DNA of 64,000 bases from Herbaspirillum chlorophenolicum (GCF_001189955.1 NZ_LFLT01000011.1:1-64000); one strand, 5' to 3'. Positions 24,628 to 33,481 are shown, counted from the first letter of the stretch. Translations and numbers: made by a program. Notes: a model not told the origin generated them from the sequence alone.

Positions 24628-25601
24628 GCCAGCTCCTTGCTGCGTTCGGCTTCGTCCAGATAAGCCGGGCGCGCATGCAGGTCCAGCCGGCGTCCGGCCT
24701 TGAGCACCTGGCTCGGCACGTCATGCCCGACCAGCCTCGGCAGGCGTCCGGCGGCCTGCAGCAATGCCGGCAAGTCGATGCCGGTGTCGTAACCCATCAG
24801 TTCCAGCATATGCACCAGGTCTTCGGTACAGACATTGCCGGTGGCGCCGGGCGCATAAGGGCATCCGCCCAGGCCGCCCAGCGAGGAATCGAAACGGTCG
24901 ATGCCCGCCGCGATCGCCGCCAGCGCATTGGCCAGCGCCATGCCGCGGGTATTGTGGAAATGCAGCGTGAGTTCGATGTGCGGGAAGACATGGCGCGCAT
25001 GTCCGCACAACTGTTCCACCTGGCTGGGATAGGCCATGCCGGTGGTATCGCACAGCGTGAAGCCGTTCACCCCCATTTCGGCAAAACGCGCCATCCAGCG
25101 CAGCACTTCGGCCTCGTCGATATCGCCCTCCATCGGGCAGCCGAAGACGGTGGAAAGGGAAACGTTGATCGCCACGCCGGTGCCGCGCACCGCCGCGACC
25201 ACGTCTTTCAACTGGGCGAACGACTGCTCGCGACTCATGCGCAGGTTGGCGCGGTTGTGGTTCTCGCTGGTCGACATCACCAGGTTGACCTCGTCCACAT
25301 TGCACGACAAGGCGCGTTCGGCGCCGCGCACATTGGGCACCAGCACGGTGTAGACCACGCCCGCCTTGCGCCGGATGCGATGCATCACGGCTTCGGCGTC
25401 GCGCAACGCGGGAATGGCGCGCGGCGATGTGAACGAAGTGGCTTCGATTTTGGCGAAACCGCAATCGGAGAGATGGTCGATCAACGCCACCTTGTCATCG
25501 GTCTCGATGAAGGCGGATTCGTTCTGGAAGCCGTCGCGCGTGGCGACCTCCTGGATGTAGATGCGCTTGCCGCGCGCGGCGCCGTTCAGTTGCTGTGCCA
25601 T
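24624..25601 (-). CDS. Hydroxymethylglutaryl-CoA lyase-like enzyme
   Basis: A 325-residue DRE-TIM metallolyase. IQEVATRDGFQNES is the first active-site strand, LHFHNTRG holds the metal-binding His-x-His, and GGLGGCPYAPGATGNVCTED is the HMGL signature with the active-site Cys. Known members cleave 3-hydroxy-3-methylglutaryl-CoA to acetoacetate and acetyl-CoA, or related 3-hydroxyacyl-CoAs. ATG 25601 has AGGAG upstream and begins the conserved domain. It lies 16 bp after a class III CoA-transferase gene, which could make its CoA substrate. Confidence 0.92.
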   Translation of the reverse strand: MAQQLNGAARGKRIYIQEVATRDGFQNESAFIETDDKVALIDHLSDCGFAKIEATSFTSPRAIPALRDAEAVMHRIRRKAGVVYTVLVPNVRGAERALSCNVDEVNLVMSTSENHNRANLRMSREQSFAQLKDVVAAVRGTGVAINVSLSTVFGCPMEGDIDEAEVLRWMARFAEMGVNGFTLCDTTGMAYPSQVEQLCGHARHVFPHIELTLHFHNTRGMALANALAAIAAGIDRFDSSLGGLGGCPYAPGATGNVCTEDLVHMLELMGYDTGIDLPALLQAAGRLPRLVGHDVPSQVLKAGRRLDLHARPAYLDEAERSKELA

Positions 25602-25617
25602 TACTCCGCTCCTGATG

Positions 25618-26808
25618 TCAGATGATGTTGCGCGCGCGCCATTCGGCACGCGTGCTTTCGGAAATGCCCAAGCCGTCGAGGATCTCGTCGGTATGCTGGC
25701 CCAGGCGCGGCGCCGGGCTTTCCACGCTGCCGGGCGTGGCGCTGAGCTTGGGCAGCACGCCCGGCAGCTTGACCGGGGTGCCATCGTCCAGCTCCGCATC
25801 CAGCAGCATGCCGCGCGCCTGATAGTGCGGATCGCCGGCGATATCGGCAACGTCGTAAATCTTCCCGGACGGGATGCGGGCCCGGTTCAGCGCGTCCAGT
25901 ACATCATCCAGGCCATGGCGGGCAGTCCATTCACCGATGGCGGCATCGATGCGCGCCACTTGCCTGACGCGGCCATCGTTATGCGCCAGTGCCGGGTCGT
26001 CGGCCAGGTCGTTGCGGCCGATGGCTTCCATCAGGCGCCGGAAGATGCTGTCGCCATTGCCGGCAATCAGCGCGTACTTGCCATCGGCGCAGCGGTAGGC
26101 ATTGCTGGGCGCAATACCGGGCAGGCTGCTGCCGGCCGGCTGGCGCACCGCGCCGAAGACCGAATGCTCGGGCAACAGGCTTTCCATCATGTTGAACACC
26201 GACTCGTAGAGCGCGACGTCGATCATCTGCCCTTGCCCATCGTGCTGGTCGCGCTGGCGCAGCGCCAGCAGGACGCCAATCACCCCATGCAGCGCCGACA
26301 GCGAGTCGCCGATGGACACGCCCACGCGCACCGGCGTGCGTCCCGGTTCGCCGCTGAGATGGCGCAGGCCGCCCATGGCCTCGCCGATGACGCCAAAGCC
26401 GGGGCGGTCGCGGTAAGGGCCGGTCTGGCCGTAGCCGGACACGCGCAGCATCACCAGGCGCGGGTTGATGCCATGCAGCTCGTCCCAGCCCAGCCCCCAC
26501 TCTTCCAGCATGCCGGGACGGAAATTCTCGACCAGCACATCGGTCTCGCGCACCAGTTTGCGGATCACCTCCTGCGCCTGCGGCTGGCGCAGGTCCAGCG
26601 TCAGCGAGCGCTTGTTGCGCGACTGCGCGGCCCACCAGACCGAGGTGCCTTCATGCATCAGGCGCCATTTGCGCAACGGGTCGCCGGTGCCCGGCGGCTC
26701 GACCTTGATGACATCGGCGCCGAATTCGGCCAGCATCTTCGCCGCGAACGGGCCGGCGATCAGTTGCCCCAGCTCCAGCACACGGATGCCGTCTAACGGT
26801 TTGGACAT
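25618..26808 (-). CDS. Class III (CaiB/BaiF) CoA-transferase
   Basis: A 396-residue family III CoA-transferase. The N-terminal GIRVLELGQLIAGPFAAKML, AQSRNKRSLTLDLRQPQAQE, VENFRPGMLEEWGLG and GYGQTGPYRDRPGFGVIGEA blocks are typical. The likely catalytic Asp is in VSIGDSLSALHGVIG. The family moves CoA between acyl-CoA and a free carboxylate. ATG 26808 starts the conserved domain with GGAG upstream; a 74-codon in-frame extension is rejected. It is paired with the HMG-CoA-lyase-like gene, as in operons for branched dicarboxylic or hydroxy acids. Confidence 0.92.
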   Translation of the reverse strand: MSKPLDGIRVLELGQLIAGPFAAKMLAEFGADVIKVEPPGTGDPLRKWRLMHEGTSVWWAAQSRNKRSLTLDLRQPQAQEVIRKLVRETDVLVENFRPGMLEEWGLGWDELHGINPRLVMLRVSGYGQTGPYRDRPGFGVIGEAMGGLRHLSGEPGRTPVRVGVSIGDSLSALHGVIGVLLALRQRDQHDGQGQMIDVALYESVFNMMESLLPEHSVFGAVRQPAGSSLPGIAPSNAYRCADGKYALIAGNGDSIFRRLMEAIGRNDLADDPALAHNDGRVRQVARIDAAIGEWTARHGLDDVLDALNRARIPSGKIYDVADIAGDPHYQARGMLLDAELDDGTPVKLPGVLPKLSATPGSVESPAPRLGQHTDEILDGLGISESTRAEWRARNII

Positions 26809-26886
26809 GCCTACTCCAACATGGTGATTCATGCCTGCATGTTGGACCTGTCGGCCGCAATGGAAAATGTCGATTTGGTAAAAGAC

Positions 26887-26905
26887 CCTTTCCGGAATGG
26901 AAAGG
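26887..26905. promoter_or_regulatory. Inverted repeat in front of the CoA-transferase gene
   Basis: CCTTTCC-GGAAT-GGAAAGG, a perfect 7-bp dyad in the 121-bp gap between the LysR gene stop and the CoA-transferase start. It may be an operator or part of a LysR-gene terminator, but there is no T-run. Confidence 0.45.
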
Positions 26906-26929
26906 ATCGGCCGCGCCGGCCGGTATCGG

Positions 26930-27829
26930 CTATGCCTGCTGCGCGGAGAGGAAGTCGAACAGCCGGGCCGCCTCCGGCTGCACTGCGGCTGCCGACTTGC
27001 CGACCCACAGCCTGCGGCTGGCCCAGCCATCGGTCAGGTTGATGGCGCTCAGGCGGGTGCCGAGGATTTCCGGCCGCACCGCCGCCAGCGGCAAGATACC
27101 GATGCCCAGGCCGGCCTCGATCATGCGGCAGATGCCGTCGAAGCTGCTCACCTGGATGCGGATGCGCAGCGTCCTCTCGGCCGCCACGGCGGCATTGACC
27201 AGCCTGGCCAGCAGCGAGCTGCCTTCGTTGAGGCCCACATAGTCGTACTCCAGGGTATCGACGAAGGCCACTTCATCGCGGCCGTCCAGCGCGTGCCCGC
27301 GCGGCACCAGCAGCACCAGCCGGTCGCTGCGGTAAGGCCGCTTCTCGATGCCCGGCGCCGGGACGTTGTCGGCGAACACGCCGATATCGGTACGGCCGTG
27401 CCCCAGGGCTTCGATGATCTCGCTGCTCAGTTTTTCTTCCAGGCCGATATGCACGCCCGGGTTGTCCGCCAAAAAAGCGGGGAGATCGTGCGGCAGGAAT
27501 TGCACCACCGCGGACGTATTGACCCACATCCGCACATGCCCGCGCACCCCTACCGCGTAATCTCCCATTTCACCGGCCATGCGGTTGACCTGGTCCACCA
27601 CGCGCCGCGCATGCTCCAGCAAGCCCACGCCCGCAGGCGTAAGCTCGATGCCGCGCGGCAGGCGCACCAGCAATTCGCAATCGATGTTCTTTTCCAGCTC
27701 GGCGATGCGCTTGCTCACCGCCGACAAGGTCATGTGTGCGCGCTCGGCCGCGCGGGTCAGGCTGCCGGCATCCGCGACCAGCAGGAAGATCCGCAACGAT
27801 TGAAGGTCAAAGTGCGCGGGGTTGATCAT
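26930..27829 (-). CDS. LysR-family regulator inside the catabolic set
   Basis: A 299-residue LysR regulator: HTH FDLQSLRIFLLVADAGSLTR then AAERAHMTLSAVSKRIAELE, linker helix and effector domain from about 90. It resembles regulators annotated next to organic-acid genes. It sits in the same direction between the 2-hydroxyacid dehydrogenase and the CoA-transferase, so it divides the set into two possible transcription units. The ribosome site before the ATG is weak. Confidence 0.9.
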   Translation of the reverse strand: MINPAHFDLQSLRIFLLVADAGSLTRAAERAHMTLSAVSKRIAELEKNIDCELLVRLPRGIELTPAGVGLLEHARRVVDQVNRMAGEMGDYAVGVRGHVRMWVNTSAVVQFLPHDLPAFLADNPGVHIGLEEKLSSEIIEALGHGRTDIGVFADNVPAPGIEKRPYRSDRLVLLVPRGHALDGRDEVAFVDTLEYDYVGLNEGSSLLARLVNAAVAAERTLRIRIQVSSFDGICRMIEAGLGIGILPLAAVRPEILGTRLSAINLTDGWASRRLWVGKSAAAVQPEAARLFDFLSAQQA

Positions 27830-27918
27830 CTGTTCACCGGAAAAAGGAAAACCAACGGGGGGAAATGCCGGGGATTATACGGCGGCAGCCATTGGCGCAC
27901 CGGCCTCATGTATCGACA

Positions 27919-29076
27919 TCATGCATCGGCAAGATGGTCCCGCCTGATGGCCTCGAGGCTGGTCACGCCCAGCAGCCCCATGTCGCGCCTGATCTCGTCA
28001 TGGATCAGCTTCAATGCATGGCTGACCCCCGCCTCGCCGCCCACGGTGGCCGCATAGTTGAAGGGGCGGCCGATCCAGGCGGCCTTGGCGCCCAGCGCCA
28101 ACGCCTTCAAGACATCGGTGCCGCGCCGCACGCCGCTATCGATCATGACCGGCATGCTGCCGGCGGCCTCGACGATCTCCGGCAGCACCAGCAGCGGCGC
28201 CACGCTGCCATCCAGCTGGCGTCCGCCGTGGTTGGACACGATGACCGCGTCCGCCCCCATTTCCCTGGCGCGCCTGGCGTCGGCCGGGTTGAGGATGCCC
28301 TTGATCACCATCGGCCCCTTCCATTGCCTGCGCACATCGGCAGCATGCGTCCAGTTCAGGTGGCCACGGTCGGAGAAATCGCGCAGCACATTGGACGACA
28401 TGATGGGCGCGCCGCGCGTGGCGTAGTTGTTTTCGAAATGCGGCATGCCGTGCCGCAGCAGCGTCTTGATGAAGGTGCCAAACAGCCAGCGGGGATGCGA
28501 CACGCCTTGCCATGCCAGCGAGAGGCTCGGACGCAGCGGCGTCGAGAAGCCGGCGCGGATATTGTTCTCGCGATTGGCCGCGACCGGGGTATCGACCGTC
28601 AGCACCAGGGTTTCCACGCCTGCTGCGGCAACCCGGACGATCAGTGCATCGATCTGGTCCTGCCGCCCGGGCAGGTACGCCTGGAACCAGGTGCCCGGGG
28701 CCGCGTCCATGACCTCTTCCAGCCGGATCAGCGAGGACCCGCTCATGATGCACAAGGCGCCGGCCTTGCGCGCCGCCACGGCCATCGCGACATCGCCGCG
28801 GTAACTGGTCATCGACGACAAGCCCATCGGTGCGATGCCGGCCGGAGAAACGTAGCGCTTGCCCAGCAGCGTCACCGATGTATCGATCCGGGAGACGTTG
28901 ACCAGCACATCCGGCCTGAAGGCATAGCGGCGGAAGGCGCTGCGGTTGGCGTTGATGGACTGCTCGTCTTCGACCGCGCCCGAGACATAGGCATACAGCG
29001 GAACGGGAAGCCGGTCTTTGGCGGCCTTTTCGAAATCGTGCAGCGACAGGAAACGTTTCATCGATCTGCTCAACAT
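27919..29076 (-). CDS. FMN-dependent alpha-hydroxy-acid dehydrogenase (LldD/mandelate-dehydrogenase type)
   Basis: A 385-residue TIM-barrel FMN enzyme. The substrate and FMN motif SNHGGRQLDGS holds the catalytic His and Arg; VMIDSGVRRGTDVLKALALG binds FMN phosphate, and FQAYLPGRQD and LVLTVDTPVAANRENNIRAG are conserved. The family oxidises (S)-2-hydroxy acids such as lactate, mandelate or glycolate to 2-oxo acids, often passing electrons to quinone at the membrane. ATG 29076 has GGAGA close upstream; an ATG 5 codons later is possible. It lies downstream of the RraA-like aldolase, across a structured 189-bp leader. Confidence 0.92.
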   Translation of the reverse strand: MLSRSMKRFLSLHDFEKAAKDRLPVPLYAYVSGAVEDEQSINANRSAFRRYAFRPDVLVNVSRIDTSVTLLGKRYVSPAGIAPMGLSSMTSYRGDVAMAVAARKAGALCIMSGSSLIRLEEVMDAAPGTWFQAYLPGRQDQIDALIVRVAAAGVETLVLTVDTPVAANRENNIRAGFSTPLRPSLSLAWQGVSHPRWLFGTFIKTLLRHGMPHFENNYATRGAPIMSSNVLRDFSDRGHLNWTHAADVRRQWKGPMVIKGILNPADARRAREMGADAVIVSNHGGRQLDGSVAPLLVLPEIVEAAGSMPVMIDSGVRRGTDVLKALALGAKAAWIGRPFNYAATVGGEAGVSHALKLIHDEIRRDMGLLGVTSLEAIRRDHLADA

Positions 29077-29265
29077 GTTCTCCGTCAGAATAGTTTTTGA
29101 TTGTGCCGGCCGAGGCCTTGAACAGGCTCAGGAACGCATCTCCCGGCGATTGATGAAATGAGTTCCTGCCTCCGGACCATACGTAAGTATGGCCCAGGCA
29201 TCCGGGATACGCTGGGGGAATACCGGGAGGGCAGGAACTGCCCTCCTTGATGGAGTTGGCGGCGT
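29077..29265 (-). promoter_or_regulatory. Structured leader between RraA-like and hydroxy-acid dehydrogenase genes
   Basis: Two mutually exclusive pairings are readable. One is a local hairpin GGAGGGCAG-GAA-CTGCCCTCC at 29226-29246. The other is a long-range stem pairing GGCAGGAACT (29230-29239) with AGTTCCTGCC (29161-29170) around an inner CCATAC-GTAA-GTATGG hairpin. No T-run follows. It may be an mRNA processing or stability element, or an attenuator-like switch. Confidence 0.45.
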
Positions 29266-29931
29266 TTAAAGACCGAAGGGCTTGAGCACCTTGTCGAGCC
29301 ACGCCTGTTCAACCTTGCCGTTGGCGATCTCGGCCTTGATCGCCTCTTCGTTGTCGGCGGTCTTGCGGGCGGCGTCGATCAGCCCTGCGGCGCCGGCTTG
29401 CGGGAAACTAACGATGCCGTCTTCATCGCCGACGATCAGGTCGCCCGGGCAAACCACCTGGCCATCGATGGAAACCGGCACATTGATCTGCCCGGGGCCG
29501 TTCTTGTACGGGCCACGATGGCTGGTGGCGCGTGCGTAGCAGGGAAAGTCGGCGGCATAAAAAGCTGCCGTGTCGCGCACGGCGGCATCGATCACAAAAC
29601 CGGCGCAACCGCGTTGCTGCGCGTAGAGCATGATCAGCTCGCCGACCAGCGCGTTGCTGGCCTCGCCGCCGCCATCGACCACCAGCACATGGCCCGGCTG
29701 CATCATCGTCAGCGCCTTGTAGATCAGCAGGTTGTCGCCCGGCCGCGTCTTCAGCGTGAAGGCCGTGCCGACCAGTTTCGTGGAACGATGAATACGCTGC
29801 AAGCCGGTCACACCGGACAGGCGCTGCAGGTTATCGCTCAGGTGCGAGACCACGATACCGCGCAGGGCATCGACGACACCAGCCTCGGCCACGGCCGGCG
29901 CAGGATGGATGAGGAAAGACGGGTTGCTCAT
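29266..29931 (-). CDS. RraA-family protein / HMG (4-hydroxy-4-methyl-2-oxoglutarate) aldolase-like
   Basis: A 221-residue RraA-fold protein. GFVIDAAVRDTAAF carries the Arg-Asp pair used by class II HMG/CHA aldolases to bind metal and pyruvate; GPGQINVPVSIDGQVVCPGD and LIVGDEDGIVSFP are further family blocks. Aldolase members split 4-hydroxy-4-methyl-2-oxoglutarate to two pyruvates; others regulate RNase E. The catabolic neighbourhood favours an aldolase or decarboxylase role. ATG 29931 has GAGG upstream; a 21-codon extension overlapping the MFS gene is rejected. Confidence 0.87.
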   Translation of the reverse strand: MSNPSFLIHPAPAVAEAGVVDALRGIVVSHLSDNLQRLSGVTGLQRIHRSTKLVGTAFTLKTRPGDNLLIYKALTMMQPGHVLVVDGGGEASNALVGELIMLYAQQRGCAGFVIDAAVRDTAAFYAADFPCYARATSHRGPYKNGPGQINVPVSIDGQVVCPGDLIVGDEDGIVSFPQAGAAGLIDAARKTADNEEAIKAEIANGKVEQAWLDKVLKPFGL

Positions 29932-29971
29932 GGTTGGCCTCAGGTTGTGAATCGGAAGAGATGCTTCGCGG

Positions 29972-31321
29972 TCATGCATCGACCGGTTCGGCAATCGTCA
30001 ACAGCACCACGAAACTGGCCAGCGAGCCGATCGCCATGAAGGCGAACACGTAGTCCCAGCCATAGCTGTCGAGCAGCATCCCGGTCGCCAGCGGAGCGAT
30101 GGCGCCGCCGATCTGGCCGCCCATGTTGACCACGGAACTGGCGATAGGAAAAGTCTTCTTGTCGGCCACGCCCATCGGGTACGCCATGTAAGCGGAAAAA
30201 CCGAAACTCAGCAGCACGCCGGTCGCAAACAGCAGCAGCCCATAGCCCACCGGATCGGCCGGCGAATTGATCAGCGCATACATCATGCCCGCCGTGGCCA
30301 ATGCCGACAGCATCATGCCGGGCTTGCGGCGCTTGGCCAGCAGGCGGTCGGATACCAGGCCGCCCAGCAGATTGCCGATCACCGCTCCCACCCAGGGCGC
30401 GGCGGCGACGAAGCCCATATTCATGACCGAGAATTTCTTCACGCTCAGCAGGTATGTCGGAATCCATGCCAGCAGCACATTCGAAATGCCGAGCTGGAAG
30501 CAGTAGCCCAGCGCGCAGCCCAGCACGTTCCACGAGCGGAACACGCTCTTGCTGTCGGTCAGCGGAGCCAGCTTGCGGGCACGCACGAACTTGTCCAGCC
30601 AGGCGGGCGCGGCCTTATGGGCAGCCACCGCAGCAGCCGACTGTTGCGCCGGGGTGGCCGAACCGGTGATGTAATCCAGTTCCGCCGCCGACACATGCTT
30701 GCTTTGCGAAGGATGGTTGGTGACCAGGAAAAACCAGATGATGGAAAAAATGATGCCGGGCACGGCGAAGAAGATGAAGATCTCGCGCCAGCCCCACATG
30801 GCGATGATGACCGCGCAGATCGGCGGCACGATCACCGGACCGAACTTCACCGCGGACAGGAAGATCCCGCTGGCCGTACCCTTTTCATGCGGCGGAAACC
30901 AGTTGTTGATGGTGGCGGCGATCCCCACCGGCAGGGGGCCTTCCGCCAACCCCAGGGCGAAGCGGTAGATCTTCAGGCCGAGGATCGAGGTGGTGGTGCC
31001 GATCATGCCGGTAAACACCGAGGTCAGGATCATCGCGCCCGAGAAGATGCGGCGCACGCCGAACCGGCTGGTGGCAAAACCCGACGGCAACTGCGCCAGC
31101 GCATAAGCGAACAGGAACAGGCTCAGCAAGGCGCCCGCCTCCGTGTTGCTCATCGCGAATTCCTTGCGGATGAAAGGCAGCGCCACGCCGATGTTGGCGC
31201 GGTCGGCCGCGGCGATCGTATAGATCAGGAAAATCAGTCCCGCCACGACCCAGCGAAAACGGGTCGGCCTTGCAGTCGTCGAAGCAGTGGATGCGGCGGC
31301 ATCGGCCAAGGGTTGGTTCAT
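29972..31321 (-). CDS. MFS transporter (anion:cation symporter type), head of catabolic set
   Basis: A 449-residue, 12-helix MFS carrier: IYTIAAADRANIGVALPFIR in helix 1, FATSRFGVRRIFSGAM in loop 2-3 and GLAEGPLPVGIAATINNWFP in helix 4 match the anion:cation symporter branch. It probably imports the organic acid degraded by the following genes. ATG 31321 has GGAGA upstream; a 50-codon extension to the right would run into the promoter and is rejected. It is divergent from a LysR gene and 40 bp before the RraA-like gene. Confidence 0.9.
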   Translation of the reverse strand: MNQPLADAAASTASTTARPTRFRWVVAGLIFLIYTIAAADRANIGVALPFIRKEFAMSNTEAGALLSLFLFAYALAQLPSGFATSRFGVRRIFSGAMILTSVFTGMIGTTTSILGLKIYRFALGLAEGPLPVGIAATINNWFPPHEKGTASGIFLSAVKFGPVIVPPICAVIIAMWGWREIFIFFAVPGIIFSIIWFFLVTNHPSQSKHVSAAELDYITGSATPAQQSAAAVAAHKAAPAWLDKFVRARKLAPLTDSKSVFRSWNVLGCALGYCFQLGISNVLLAWIPTYLLSVKKFSVMNMGFVAAAPWVGAVIGNLLGGLVSDRLLAKRRKPGMMLSALATAGMMYALINSPADPVGYGLLLFATGVLLSFGFSAYMAYPMGVADKKTFPIASSVVNMGGQIGGAIAPLATGMLLDSYGWDYVFAFMAIGSLASFVVLLTIAEPVDA

Positions 31322-31473
31322 CCGGTATCTCCAAATGTGATTATCGTTGCCACACGCGGATATGGCTGGTGTGGTGGGCGCGTATCTTGTGATTGCCGCA
31401 ATGGCTCTCACGCGTCTTTTGGCGAATTCTAAATAGGATATTTTTGCCAGTAAAATGACAAATATGACCATAA

Positions 31474-31494
31474 AATAGTCGCAAAAAGACTATT
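31474..31494. promoter_or_regulatory. Inverted repeat in the divergent MFS/LysR promoter
   Basis: AATAGTC-N7-GACTATT, a perfect 7-bp dyad 39 bp before the LysR start, in an AT-rich promoter region. It fits a LysR binding site controlling both divergent genes. Confidence 0.55.
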
Positions 31495-31532
31495 ATTCCC
31501 ATCAACGCCCTCTGCCCATCCCTTCGGAAACC

Positions 31533-32456
31533 ATGTTTTCACAAGCCATCGAGACCTTCCTCGCCATCATCCGCAGCGGTAGCCTGAGCGCCGCCGCGGA
31601 AGAACTCAACCTGACGCAAACCACGGTCAGCAAGCGGATCAAGGCCCTGGAAGATGAACTCGGCATGCAGCTGATCGAACGAGGAAAAGGCATGCGGCAG
31701 GTGAAGCTCACACCCAGCGGCGAAGAGTTTGCGACACTGGCCGAGCAATGGAACCTGATTTCGCGCGAAGCCAAAATCCTCGGTTCGCAAGGCCCACGGC
31801 TGTCGCTGACCATCGGTGCAGTAGACAGCCTGAACGTGTTCGTGCTGCCGCGCCTGTACCGCGCGCTGCATGCCGAGCATCCGTCGATGAAGATGGAAAT
31901 CCGCACGCTGCACTCCGACGAGATGTACGAAAAGATTGACCAGCGACAACTGGATCTGGCCTTTACCCTGCGCGAGCGCAGCCTGGCCAACGTCGACGCG
32001 GAAGTGTTCTTCTCTTCCCCCATGGTCGTCCTGAGCCTGGCGGGCAAGGCAACGGCGAAAGACAAGACGGTACGCCCGCAGGACTTGTCTGCGGACCACG
32101 AACTGTTCGTTCCCTGGGGCCGCCGTTTCGATGCCTGGCACGACCAGTGGTGGGATCCCCTGACGCCGTCGCGCATCAAGCTCGATAGCGGGCACCTGAT
32201 CCTTTCCATGCTGCACCATCCCAGCCAGTGGGCCATCGTGCCCTTGTGGCTGGCGCGCACCGCGCTGGACAAGGGGCCTTACATGATCCGTGAACTGACG
32301 GCCCCGCCTCCCCCATACATCTGCTACCGGCTCACGCACAAGCAGCCGACCACCGGCACCAGCCGCTCCATCGCCATCGTCGACACCCTATGCCGCCAGA
32401 TCTTCGGTGAGCAGATGACGCAACCGTATCTGGGTAACGAGCCTGTTTCGCAATGA
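31533..32456 (+). CDS. LysR-family regulator divergent from the catabolic set
   Basis: A 307-residue LysR regulator with HTH FSQAIETFLAIIRSGSLSAA then ELNLTQTTVSKRIKALEDEL, and an effector domain from about 85 (LSLTIGAVDSLNVFVLPRLY). It is divergent from the MFS gene that heads the minus-strand catabolic set and shares a 211-bp promoter containing an AATAGTC dyad; it is the most likely activator of that set. A terminator follows at 32533. Confidence 0.92.
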   Translation: MFSQAIETFLAIIRSGSLSAAAEELNLTQTTVSKRIKALEDELGMQLIERGKGMRQVKLTPSGEEFATLAEQWNLISREAKILGSQGPRLSLTIGAVDSLNVFVLPRLYRALHAEHPSMKMEIRTLHSDEMYEKIDQRQLDLAFTLRERSLANVDAEVFFSSPMVVLSLAGKATAKDKTVRPQDLSADHELFVPWGRRFDAWHDQWWDPLTPSRIKLDSGHLILSMLHHPSQWAIVPLWLARTALDKGPYMIRELTAPPPPYICYRLTHKQPTTGTSRSIAIVDTLCRQIFGEQMTQPYLGNEPVSQ

Positions 32457-32532
32457 GACGCCCGATACGCCCTTAAGTAGAGATAAATCCAAGGCAAGGT
32501 TAAAAGACACTAAAATCTGAATGCTCAAAAAT

Positions 32533-32570
32533 CAGCAAGGCACTGCCGGAAGGTGCCTTGCTGTTGTTGT
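32533..32570 (+). terminator. Intrinsic terminator after the LysR gene
   Basis: CAGCAAGGCAC (32533-32543) pairs perfectly with GTGCCTTGCTG (32553-32563), followed by a T-rich TTGTTGT. It separates the LysR gene from the MgtC-like gene. Confidence 0.75.
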
Positions 32571-32632
32571 ATGCACGTAAAAAATTACGCAACTTATTTA
32601 ACTGACTAACTGACATTCATCAGGCAGATACC

Positions 32633-33124
32633 ATGAGCGACCACTTCGAAATTTTCCTGCGTCTGCTCATTGCCATGCTGATCGGCTGCGCCATCGGCGT
32701 CGACCATAACCTGCGCGGCAAGCCCAGCGGCATCAAGACGCTTGGCCTGGTGGCGCTGGGTTCGGCACTGGCGACCATGGCCAGCATGAACTTCGCACTC
32801 ACTGCCGACGGCTATGGCCACGACGCGGCCAGCCGCGCGATCCAGGGCGTGATCACCGGCATCGGCTTTCTCGGCGCCGGCGTGATCATTCATGAAAAGG
32901 CCACCGAGAAAGTGCGCGGACTGACCACGGCGGCTTCGATCTGGGTCACGGCTGCGGTGGGCATCGTGTGCGGTATCGGCTGGTGGAAAGTGGCGTTGAT
33001 GACGACTGCACTGATCCTGGTGCTGTTTACAGCCGGACGCAAAATCGAGAACGCCCTCCACCATCGCTGGATGAGGAAAAGCGACAGCGAGCGCAACGAC
33101 ATCGATTTGCGCGATGATGACTGA
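32633..33124 (+). CDS. MgtC/SapB-family membrane protein
   Basis: A 163-residue protein with about four membrane helices and the MgtC hallmarks: RLLIAMLIGCAIGVDHNLRG (the G-x-E/D-R region, here with Asp), GIKTLGLVALGSAL, RAIQGVITGIGFLGAGVIIH and RGLTTAASIWVTAAVGI. The larger C-terminal cytoplasmic domain of Salmonella MgtC is absent, as in many MgtC/SapB proteins. It may affect magnesium homeostasis or ATP synthase; the role is unproven. It lies 36 bp before the YnfA-like gene and could be cotranscribed. Confidence 0.88.
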   Translation: MSDHFEIFLRLLIAMLIGCAIGVDHNLRGKPSGIKTLGLVALGSALATMASMNFALTADGYGHDAASRAIQGVITGIGFLGAGVIIHEKATEKVRGLTTAASIWVTAAVGIVCGIGWWKVALMTTALILVLFTAGRKIENALHHRWMRKSDSERNDIDLRDDD

Positions 33125-33160
33125 CGGCGACAGACTGAATACGACTACAGAAAAACAACC

Positions 33161-33481
33161 GTGATAAAAACCCTGCTGCTCTACCTTTTCACCGCCCTGG
33201 CCGAAATCGTCGGCTGCTACCTCCCCTACCTTTGGCTCCAGCAAGGCCGTTCCGCATGGCTGCTGCTGCCGGCCGCAGTCAGCCTGGCATTGTTTGCGTG
33301 GCTGCTGACCTTGCACGATGCAGCCTCCGGGCGCGTGTATGCCGCCTATGGCGGCATGTACATCGCGGCAGCGATTGCCTGGCTATGGCTGGTTGACGGT
33401 ATCCGCCCATCGGCCTGGGACGTGGCCGGCGTGGCCGTGGCGCTGGCGGGGATGGGGATCATTGCATTCCAGCCCCGCTGA
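33161..33481 (+). CDS. YnfA/UPF0060-family small membrane protein
   Basis: A 106-residue, four-helix protein of the YnfA (UPF0060) family, related to small multidrug-resistance transporters. [20 protein letters not shown] (with the conserved Glu in helix 1), [20 protein letters not shown] and [17 protein letters not shown] are diagnostic. The start is GTG at 33161; no better in-frame start exists. YnfA has been linked to cation-drug export in enterobacteria; the role here is unknown. Confidence 0.88.
   Translation: MIKTLLLYLFTALAEIVGCYLPYLWLQQGRSAWLLLPAAVSLALFAWLLTLHDAASGRVYAAYGGMYIAAAIAWLWLVDGIRPSAWDVAGVAVALAGMGIIAFQPR

Noticed and set aside
32571-32632. Magnesium riboswitch upstream of the MgtC-like gene
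   Set aside because: The leader is only about 60 bp after the preceding terminator, with no M-box-like structure.
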